Shown here: one piece after another, positions 1-4,216 of the stretch
Numbering within the stretch: the stretch's first letter is position 1
Layout: every line of letters starts with the position of its first letter
From: Desulfurococcales archaeon
Lineage (GTDB): Archaea > Thermoproteota > Thermoprotei_A > Sulfolobales > Desulfurococcaceae
Assembly (NCBI GenBank): GCA_026985375.1
Contig: JALSQP010000016.1
Location: forward strand, 1-5,020
Direction of reading: 5' to 3'
Length of the DNA stretch: 5,020 nucleotides
The notes under the pieces: model-generated
Databases searched by the model: none
Seen by the model: the letters and a program-made list of their open reading frames with translations, nothing else
What the model was told of the DNA's origin: nothing
Position numbers and translations under genes: made by a program

Positions 1-1
1 G

Positions 2-340
2 ATCAAGGGTAAGATAAAGGACATCGGCGAAGCAACTATTAATATGTACAAGGGCTTCATTAATGAAGCAAAAGTGATTGTGATGCGCGGACCAGCAGGA
101 GTCATTGAGGACGAGAAGTTCAGAAAAGGCACCAAGGAACTGCTTGACGCCGCTGTAAATAGTAACGCCTTCGTGCTGATAGGCGGCGGACACCTAGCAT
201 CAATGGTTGATCCAAAGCACGTCAACGACCATGTACATGTCTCAACAGGCGGAAACGCATTACTGCTATTCCTATCCGGCGAGACGCTGCCAGCCCTCAA
301 AGCGCTAGAGCTATCAGCAACAATGTTCCTTGGATGGTAA
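2..340 (+). CDS. pgk: Phosphoglycerate kinase, archaeal type (C-terminal part, 5' end outside window)
   Basis: This is the last 112 residues of phosphoglycerate kinase, the cytoplasmic enzyme that interconverts 1,3-bisphosphoglycerate plus ADP with 3-phosphoglycerate plus ATP. The frame is open from base 2, so the gene runs in from the left; the ATG at 44 is an internal Met, not a start. The C-terminal nucleotide-binding domain is recognisable: a GPAGVIE segment (about 92-112) corresponding to the family's GPMGVFE, then a KGTKELL helix, then IGGGH (179-193; archaeal PGKs have GGGH where bacterial ones have GGGD), then HVSTGGNALL (about 236-265) matching the STGGGA loop with Asn for the third Gly, and SGETLPALKAL near the end. 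It ends with TAA at 338-340. gap follows on the same strand after 65 bases, the usual crenarchaeal arrangement. Family assignment is secure; the N-terminal substrate domain is not visible. Confidence 0.95.
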   Translation: MKGKIKDIGEATINMYKGFINEAKVIVMRGPAGVIEDEKFRKGTKELLDAAVNSNAFVLIGGGHLASMVDPKHVNDHVHVSTGGNALLLFLSGETLPALKALELSATMFLGW

Positions 341-389
341 AACATACCCGATCCCTCTTCATCAATTTATAACTAAGGCAAGGAGACTT

Positions 390-397
390 GGAGGTGA
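390..397 (+). promoter_or_regulatory. Shine-Dalgarno site that sets the gap start
   Basis: GGAGGTGA, a full match to the archaeal anti-SD, ends eight bases before the ATG at 406. It overlaps the upstream in-frame TTG (388) and GTG (394) codons and so argues against both as starts. A TTTATA element at 366-371 would place a transcription start at about 394-396, inside this site. Translation from 406 with this SD therefore fits read-through from pgk better than a separate gap promoter. Confidence 0.8.
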
Positions 398-405
398 TAG
401 CGCTT

Positions 406-1458
406 ATGGGGAAGATCAAAATTGCTGTTAACGGCTATGGAACGATAGGCAAGAGGGTTGCAGAAGCAGTAATGCTACAGCCGGACATGGAGCTCATAGG
501 GATCGCTAAAACGAGGCCTGACTATGCCGCCCTACTAGCATATAGGATGCGAATACCCATATACACATCCAGAGAACACATCAAACTCTTCGAGAATAAT
601 GGGATCAGAGTCGCTGGAACCATCGAGGACATGCTTAGAGAAGCCGATGTAGTGGTTGATGCTACGCCTGCAGGTATCGGTGCAAAGTATAAGCCCCTAT
701 ACAAGAAGTATGGTGTTAAAGCATTGTTTCAAGGAGGAGAGAAGCCGGACATTGCCGAGGCGAGCTTCAATAGTTACTGCAACTACGATGAATGCATAGA
801 CAAGAAATATATAAGAATAGTGAGCTGCAACACAACGGGGTTACTAAGGCTATTATGTAGTCTGAACATATACAGCAAGATAAGAAGAGTTAGAACAACA
901 ATAGTCAGAAGAGCAGCTGATCCTAAGGAAGACAGTAGAGGCCCCATAAATTCTATCAAGCCGAACCCAGTAACTGTGCCAAGTCACCACGGCATTGATG
1001 TTAAGACTGTGCTTAGGGATCTCAATATAGTCACAACAGCTGTGATCGTTCCAACCACATTAATGCACCTCCACATAGTCAACATAGAGTTCGAGAACCC
1101 GATGACCAGAGAGGACGTAATCAACACACTCTCTAGTAGGAGAAGAATAGTATTAGTGAATGCAGAGCTGACAGATCTAGATTCTACTGCCAAGATAATT
1201 GAGGCCGCACGAGATCTCGGCAGGAAGAGATGTGATGTTCCAGAGCTAATAGTATGGGAGGATAGCATCCATGTCTCGGGCAACGAGGTGATACTAATGC
1301 AGGCAGTACACCAAGAGTCTATAGTTGTCCCCGAGAACATTGATGCTATAAGAGCTATTACGGGCATAGTCAGGGATCCGGAGGAGTCGATAAGAATAAC
1401 TGATCAAACTCTGAAAATAGGTATTTTTCACGAGATGCTCTCCAGACCTAAATCGTAA
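406..1458 (+). CDS. gap: Glyceraldehyde-3-phosphate dehydrogenase, archaeal class (phosphorylating)
   Basis: A complete 350-residue archaeal GAPDH, which oxidises glyceraldehyde 3-phosphate to 1,3-bisphosphoglycerate with NAD(P)+ in the cytoplasm and supplies the substrate of the adjacent pgk product. Visible motifs are the Rossmann loop NGYGTIG (residues 9-15), VVVDATPAG closing the coenzyme domain, FQGGEKPD, the active-site SCNTTGL with catalytic Cys141, RRAADPKE...RGPINSI (168-183), PSHHGIDV (H194/H195) and PTTLMHLH. H221 in the last is the probable general base, given its spacing from Cys141 compared with the Cys140/His219 pair known from Methanothermus. The frame extends upstream to a TTG at 388 and a GTG at 394. 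I chose the ATG at 406 because a full GGAGGTGA site lies at 390-397, eight bases before it, and because the protein then begins MGKIKIAVNGYG as the family does. Archaeal GAPDHs are about 340 residues, so this one is full length. Coenzyme preference cannot be told from sequence alone. Confidence 0.96.
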   Translation: MGKIKIAVNGYGTIGKRVAEAVMLQPDMELIGIAKTRPDYAALLAYRMRIPIYTSREHIKLFENNGIRVAGTIEDMLREADVVVDATPAGIGAKYKPLYKKYGVKALFQGGEKPDIAEASFNSYCNYDECIDKKYIRIVSCNTTGLLRLLCSLNIYSKIRRVRTTIVRRAADPKEDSRGPINSIKPNPVTVPSHHGIDVKTVLRDLNIVTTAVIVPTTLMHLHIVNIEFENPMTREDVINTLSSRRRIVLVNAELTDLDSTAKIIEAARDLGRKRCDVPELIVWEDSIHVSGNEVILMQAVHQESIVVPENIDAIRAITGIVRDPEESIRITDQTLKIGIFHEMLSRPKS

Positions 1459-1485
1459 TACCCCATAATTACTTAAAATATAGAT

Positions 1486-1493
1486 GGAGGTGA
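1486..1493 (+). promoter_or_regulatory. Shine-Dalgarno site of the Usp gene
   Basis: GGAGGTGA, identical to the site in front of gap, five bases before the ATG at 1499. A TATA-like run (CTTAAAATA, 1472-1480) lies just upstream. At the usual archaeal distance of about 26 bases it would start transcription near 1502, which would lose both this SD and the ATG. The SD therefore implies either a transcript coming from gap or a more upstream promoter. Confidence 0.75.
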
Positions 1494-1498
1494 AAAAT

Positions 1499-1924
1499 AT
1501 GAATTATAGAGAAGCACCCACATACGAGATAAGTTTCATGTACCGCAAAATACTTGTCCCCGTTGACGGGAGCGAAAACAGCCTCAAAGCCCTAGACCTA
1601 GCAATAGACCTTGCCAAACACTATGGCTCAAAAATAACAGTCATCCACGTGAAACCCTCAGGTTTCAATCCCGAGGTCGACCCAATAGAGAAAGCCAAGA
1701 ACCGTGCCAAGGGTAGAGGTGTAGAAATAACTTATAAGATCAAGGAGTTCAACCCTGCCGAGTCAAGTACATCACAGGCAATCCTCGAGGAAATAGTTGA
1801 TGGAAACTATGACCTCGTAGTACTTGGCGCGAGGGGAAGAACGTTAAGCGGAGAAATATATCTAGGAAGTAAAGCATTATCAATAACTATTAACGCGCCC
1901 GTGACAGTGGTAATTGTTAGGTAA
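1499..1924 (+). CDS. Universal stress protein (UspA family, ATP-binding type)
   Basis: A single-domain Usp of 141 residues. These alpha/beta proteins form cytoplasmic dimers, bind ATP or related nucleotides, and are linked to stress and energy-state responses; a specific target is not predictable. YRKILVPVDGSENS (residues 15-28) is the classic first strand and loop with the nucleotide-contacting Asp23. VLGARGR...GS near the C-terminus fits the ATP-binding pattern G-x2-G-x9-G-S exactly (Gly110, Gly113, Gly123, Ser124), followed by the last strand VTVVIVR. The frame is open to an ATG at 1484, but that codon runs into the GGAGGTGA site at 1486-1493; the ATG at 1499, five bases downstream, is the better start. 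It gives 13 residues before the usual Usp start, which would be Met14 (ATG 1538). The gene follows gap by 40 bases, so it may be co-transcribed with pgk-gap. Its TAA lies six bases from the stop of the convergent dehydrogenase gene. Confidence 0.92.
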   Translation: MNYREAPTYEISFMYRKILVPVDGSENSLKALDLAIDLAKHYGSKITVIHVKPSGFNPEVDPIEKAKNRAKGRGVEITYKIKEFNPAESSTSQAILEEIVDGNYDLVVLGARGRTLSGEIYLGSKALSITINAPVTVVIVR

Positions 1925-1934
1925 AAAGTTTTAC
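1921..1934. terminator. Shared convergent gene-end and oligo-T termination region
   Basis: GTAAAA-AG-TTTTAC is a perfect 6-bp inverted repeat with a two-base centre. It contains the TAA of the plus-strand Usp gene (1922-1924) and the TAA of the minus-strand dehydrogenase gene (1931-1933). A transcript from the left reads TTTT (1929-1932) followed by ACTCCTTTATT. A transcript from the right reads TTTTT (1927-1923). Archaeal intrinsic termination relies mainly on U-rich tracts, so this element could end transcription in both directions. The two-base loop makes a functional hairpin unlikely. The termination role is inference. Confidence 0.45.
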
Positions 1935-2803
1935 TCCTTTATTAAGAGTCTCATGGCCTTAGGATAATCTTCCTCTGGCATCTCCTCGGCAGCTGCCTTA
2001 TAGTAGTTTGCAAGACCTGATGATACTTCAGCAGTATACCCAGCATCGTGAAGAGCTCTAACGATGAGCGAGTAATCCTTAGCTGCTCCGGCTACACTGA
2101 ATTTCGATTCTTGTCTCTCATTCATAGCTCTCAAGTAATACTTCTTGACTACTTCGCCAAACCATAGCTTAGATGATATACGTAGGAATTTCTCGTGCTT
2201 AACCCCATAGGCTTCAAGAATAGCTAGGCTCTCCCCGATCAGAGCCGGCATCACTAATCCTATATTGTTAAGCGCCAACTTTATCGCTGAAGCCGTAGGG
2301 ATTAATCCCACCCTAAACACTTCTTGACTATACAACGAAGCTATTTCTTCAGCAGTATCTAAGACATCATCGCCAGCAAGTATTGTTATTAATTTGCCTG
2401 TTCTAGCATGATCTTTACTTCCATATACGGGTGATTCGACGTAATGTAGTCCCGCGTTCTTCAAGATATTGTATACATGTAGGCTAGTGGTAGGTGTGAC
2501 TGTGGTTGAGTTCATTATTAGGATATCCTTGTTCTTAAGCTGGAGTAAGCCATGCTCTCCACTCACAACTTCCAACAAGGAATTGTCATCGAAAACAAAG
2601 ATTATTATCGCGTCAACATCCTCCATGTTAGCGGGCGCATCAACTACACTACATTCTATCCTGCTACATAGCTCTTCAGCCTTAGCCCTAGTACGATTAT
2701 ACACTACGAGCTCAATATTCTTCTCTGCCAAGTACTCGGCGAGAGCTGACCCCATTCTCCCTGTTCCTAATATTCCTATCTTCAAAGCAGAGACACCTAA
2801 CAC
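1931..2803 (-). CDS. NAD(P)-dependent beta-hydroxyacid dehydrogenase (3-hydroxyisobutyrate dehydrogenase / glyoxylate reductase family)
   Basis: A 290-residue member of the beta-hydroxyacid dehydrogenase family (6-phosphogluconate dehydrogenase-like), cytosolic enzymes that interconvert 3-hydroxy acids or semialdehydes with their oxidised or reduced partners. Visible elements are KIGILGTGRMG with the GxGxxG loop (Gly13, Gly15, Gly18), YNRTRAKAEEL after strand 2 (Asn-Arg-Thr at 36-38, a pattern usual in NADPH-preferring members), NSTTVTP (98-104), substrate loop SPVYGSKDHARTG (124-136), catalytic Lys175 with Asn179/Asn180, and a late KDYSLI (242-247). The SPVxGS form of the substrate loop resembles glyoxylate/succinic-semialdehyde reductases more than tartronate semialdehyde reductases, but the substrate is unproven. 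Start: GTG at 2803 has GAGGA nine bases upstream and overlaps the cupin stop. TTG at 2785 has AGGTG eight bases upstream and would give the more family-like N-terminus MKIGILG. The two are nearly equal. It is probably co-transcribed with the upstream cupin. Confidence 0.9.
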   Translation of the reverse strand: MLGVSALKIGILGTGRMGSALAEYLAEKNIELVVYNRTRAKAEELCSRIECSVVDAPANMEDVDAIIIFVFDDNSLLEVVSGEHGLLQLKNKDILIMNSTTVTPTTSLHVYNILKNAGLHYVESPVYGSKDHARTGKLITILAGDDVLDTAEEIASLYSQEVFRVGLIPTASAIKLALNNIGLVMPALIGESLAILEAYGVKHEKFLRISSKLWFGEVVKKYYLRAMNERQESKFSVAGAAKDYSLIVRALHDAGYTAEVSSGLANYYKAAAEEMPEEDYPKAMRLLIKE

Positions 2804-3207
2804 TCTACTTTTTCCTCAGAATCAACTGTAGGCTTCAAGGGTATCATGCAGAGGAACTTCAGTTCTTTATCTCCTTTGTTCCAGTACTCGTGCTCGACGT
2901 TCGGCGGCACATATATGAAGAATCCCTGGGAAACCCTGTATACCCTCGAACCTATCCTGATCTCGCCTACACCCTCCAGAACATATATTTCGTGTTCCCA
3001 GGGATGATGATGAGGATTGATGTGTCCTCCAGGCTTTATCGCGAACAACCGCATCGCGAACGCTTTAGCACCATCATCTTCTTTGATTAGCCACCTAACG
3101 AAAGTTTGTGTACCTATATCATCAGGTACTTTTTGTTCTTCGACGAGCCCATAATATCCAATTTTTTCCCCACAAGGACCTTTTCTGAGAATCATAGGTG
3201 ACACCAT
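2797..3207 (-). CDS. Single-domain cupin, metal-binding
   Basis: A 136-residue small beta-barrel protein carrying both cupin motifs complete. Motif 1 is GHINPHHHPWEHEIYVLEG (61-79), with His66, His68 and Glu73 as expected metal ligands; motif 2 is GFFIYVPPNVEHEYWN (95-110), with His106 as the fourth ligand. A divalent metal (Fe, Mn, Ni or Zn) is expected; such proteins can be dioxygenases, isomerases, decarboxylases or small-molecule sensors, so the reaction is not assignable. The frame extends upstream to a TTG at 3249, but a TATA-like element lies at 3230-3237, within that extension, and its distance to the ATG at 3207 is right for a leaderless transcript. I therefore use 3207 (start MVSPMILRKG); the ATG at 3195 is a less likely alternative. 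The stop TAG (2799-2797) overlaps the GTG of the dehydrogenase gene, so the two form an operon, and the substrate may be shared. Confidence 0.9.
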   Translation of the reverse strand: MVSPMILRKGPCGEKIGYYGLVEEQKVPDDIGTQTFVRWLIKEDDGAKAFAMRLFAIKPGGHINPHHHPWEHEIYVLEGVGEIRIGSRVYRVSQGFFIYVPPNVEHEYWNKGDKELKFLCMIPLKPTVDSEEKVEC

Positions 3208-3229
3208 TATGATACTATCTGTGCAATAG

Positions 3230-3237
3230 ATAAAATA
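3230..3237 (-). promoter_or_regulatory. TATA box of the cupin-dehydrogenase operon
   Basis: Read on the minus strand this is TATTTTAT, preceded by the purine-rich stretch GAAGACACC where a BRE would lie. Its centre is about 26 bases upstream of the ATG at 3207, the standard archaeal TATA-to-start distance. This predicts that the mRNA begins at or within a base or two of the start codon (leaderless). It also excludes the longer TTG start at 3249. Confidence 0.6.
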
Positions 3238-3254
3238 TGGTGTCTTCAATCAAA

Positions 3255-3275
3255 TACTGAAGTAATCATTACTGA
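3255..3275. promoter_or_regulatory. Palindrome with flanking direct repeat upstream of the cupin promoter (candidate operator)
   Basis: AGTAAT-C-ATTACT (3261-3273) is a perfect odd palindrome. TACTGA occurs just before it (3255-3260) and again at its right end (3270-3275). The palindrome's centre is about 33 bp, or three helical turns, upstream of the cupin TATA box, a position suited to a transcription factor. It also lies just after the stop codon of the small gene transcribed towards it, so it could instead be part of that gene's 3' end. No regulator is identifiable. Confidence 0.3.
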
Positions 3276-3281
3276 GAACGA

Positions 3282-3524
3282 TTATCTTCTCATTATTTTT
3301 TCCTCAAGAACTGCTTTCTCCATCTCGTCAAGAATATGGAGTCTATACCTAATATAAATTACATCACTTAACGGTATAAAGCCCGAGTTGATGAGGAACA
3401 TCAGTTCGGCAAGATCCCTGGCACCATACTTCTGCGCTAACTTGCGCCTCTCCTCATCAATATACTCGAGCATATCATCAACACCTACAACAATGCCGCC
3501 AAGATCAATTGTTGCCGCCGACAC
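3282..3524 (-). CDS. Small protein of unknown function
   Basis: I do not recognise this protein of 80 residues (GTG start at 3524). After a short hydrophobic strand (IDLGGIVVGVDD, 7-18) it is almost wholly charged and probably helical: EERRKLAQKYG, then ARDLAELMFLINSG, then SDVIYIRYRLHILDEMEKAVLEEKIMRR. There is no signal peptide, no membrane segment and no Cys pair. The GTG lacks a clear SD. An in-frame ATG at 3473 has AGGTG eight bases upstream and would give 63 residues starting MLEYIDEERR, so the N-terminus is uncertain. It is divergent from the isochorismatase-like gene through a shared promoter region and followed after 74 bases by the separately promoted cupin gene. The size and charge would suit a small regulator or antitoxin, but no DNA-binding fold or toxin partner is visible, so I assign no function. 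Confidence 0.65.
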   Translation of the reverse strand: MSAATIDLGGIVVGVDDMLEYIDEERRKLAQKYGARDLAELMFLINSGFIPLSDVIYIRYRLHILDEMEKAVLEEKIMRR

Positions 3525-3557
3525 TTGCTACCCCGAAAAAGAATGGGGCGTGAATAG

Positions 3558-3574
3558 ATTATAACATCTATAAT
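3558..3574. promoter_or_regulatory. Symmetric divergent promoter (paired TATA elements)
   Basis: ATTATA-ACATC-TATAAT is a perfect 6-bp inverted repeat with a five-base spacer, so each strand carries the same TATA-like sequence. For the plus strand, elements centred near 3561 or 3571 put transcription starts at about 3587 or 3597, both upstream of the GTG at 3609. For the minus strand, starts fall at about 3545 or 3535, 11 to 21 bases before the GTG at 3524. The region therefore probably serves both the small protein and the isochorismatase-like gene. Which half is used for which direction is not resolvable. Confidence 0.5.
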
Positions 3575-3599
3575 AGCGTTGTTACCCAGGTATTATCTG

Positions 3600-3605
3600 G
3601 GTGAT
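3600..3605 (+). promoter_or_regulatory. Shine-Dalgarno site of the isochorismatase-like gene
   Basis: GGTGAT (inside GGGTGAT) matches the 3' part of the full GGAGGTGATC site and ends three to four bases before the GTG at 3609. It decides against the longer in-frame TTG at 3579, which has no SD and lies upstream of both predicted transcription starts. Confidence 0.55.
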
Positions 3606-3608
3606 AAT

Positions 3609-4166
3609 GTGAGGTTTAATCCTAGGAAGGCCGCACTAGTAATCGTTGATATGCAGGACAAGCTATTGAAAGTGATAAGTAGACGTAAGGAGATCATTAA
3701 AAGCATTATGTTGCTGTTAGGTCTTGCCGAGCAGGAGAAAATGCCTGTGATCGTAACTAAACAAGTAAAGCTAGGCGATATAGCCCAAGAAATAAAGGAT
3801 CATATTCCCGAAAACGCTGTGTTCTTTGAGAAGAAGAGCTTCAGTATTTTCGGTGACGAGAAAATAGCAGCTTACATTGAGGGTCTCCAAAAACAACAGC
3901 TCATAATAACTGGTATTGAGACACATATTTGTATACTCCAATCGGTTATGGATGCCCTAGATGAGGGGTACAGGGTCTATGTGCCATCCGATGCCACGGC
4001 TTCACAGGTAGATTCTGATTACCGCTATACATTATCCCATATGGCTAGACTGGGCGCTATTATCCTGCCATCCGAATCGCTAGTGTACATGGCAATGAAA
4101 ACCAGTGAGTATAGAGGTTTCAAGAAGATCTTGGAAATGGTAAAAGCTAGGAGACGCCAAGACTAG
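3609..4166 (+). CDS. Isochorismatase-family cysteine hydrolase (ISOC1/2-like subgroup)
   Basis: A 185-residue cysteine hydrolase of the isochorismatase superfamily, which includes nicotinamidases, carbamoylases and isochorismatases. The catalytic triad is visible: Asp14 in ALVIVDMQD, a Lys in the FFEKKSFSIFG segment (Lys75 by alignment on K-x-x-F-S), and the nucleophile Cys108 in ITGIETHICI. The rest follows the ISOC1/2-type layout: the Cys helix, a VYVPSDATASQVDSDY segment, HMARLGAIILPSESLVY, and a C-terminal helix ending FKKILEMVKARRR. Members of this subgroup have no settled substrate, and the long lid loops of nicotinamidases are absent, so I give no substrate. I start at GTG 3609 (MRFNPRKAAL...) on the GGTGAT site and promoter geometry; TTG 3579 would add ten residues. 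The gene is alone on its transcript as far as can be seen: an AT-rich stretch follows its TAG, and the next gene has its own SD. Confidence 0.9.
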   Translation: MRFNPRKAALVIVDMQDKLLKVISRRKEIIKSIMLLLGLAEQEKMPVIVTKQVKLGDIAQEIKDHIPENAVFFEKKSFSIFGDEKIAAYIEGLQKQQLIITGIETHICILQSVMDALDEGYRVYVPSDATASQVDSDYRYTLSHMARLGAIILPSESLVYMAMKTSEYRGFKKILEMVKARRRQD

Positions 4167-4176
4167 GGCAACATTA

Positions 4177-4191
4177 TATTTATTATAAATA
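4177..4191 (+). promoter_or_regulatory. AT-rich palindrome and TATA element before the peptidase gene
   Basis: TATTTAT-T-ATAAATA is a perfect odd palindrome of 15 bases. It contains TTATAAA (4183-4189), centred 31 bases before the TTG at 4217 and predicting a transcription start near 4212. The left half, TATTTAT, would start near 4206 and keep part of the GGGGGTG site. The plus-strand T-rich run just after the isochorismatase-like stop may also help end that transcript. Its function as a promoter is inferred from position and composition only. Confidence 0.45.
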
Positions 4192-4203
4192 ATACTTCCT
4201 ACC

Positions 4204-4210
4204 GGGGGTG
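4204..4210 (+). promoter_or_regulatory. Shine-Dalgarno site of the peptidase gene
   Basis: GGGGGTG, one mismatch from GGAGGTG, ends six bases before the TTG at 4217. This favours TTG 4217 over the in-frame GTG at 4208, which overlaps the site, and over the ATG at 4232, which would be 21 bases away. Confidence 0.5.
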
Positions 4211-4216
4211 TCGTGT

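Noticed and set aside
44..46. ATG as a start of a separate 98-residue protein
   Set aside because: The same frame is open to the window edge, and the residues upstream continue archaeal PGK sequence, so this is an internal Met.
366..371. TTTATA as an independent gap promoter
   Set aside because: At normal spacing transcription would start inside the GGAGGTGA site at 390-397 and destroy it, and no purine-rich BRE precedes the element. Read-through from pgk explains the arrangement better.
522..704. Minus-strand open frame inside gap
   Set aside because: It lies wholly within the well-supported gap gene, shows no motif, and its composition is that of an antisense shadow.
984..1367. Longer minus-strand open frame inside gap (127 codons)
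   Set aside because: It overlaps conserved GAPDH sequence, including the catalytic-His region. Its Ser/Thr/Ile-rich low-complexity translation is typical of the reverse complement of a real gene, and it has no SD.
2469..2831. Plus-strand open frame opposite the dehydrogenase and cupin genes
   Set aside because: It is antisense to the Rossmann region of the dehydrogenase and extends across the cupin stop. It has no recognisable domain.
2890..3090. Plus-strand open frame opposite the cupin motifs
   Set aside because: The opposite strand encodes both complete cupin metal-binding motifs over this span, which accounts for the openness.
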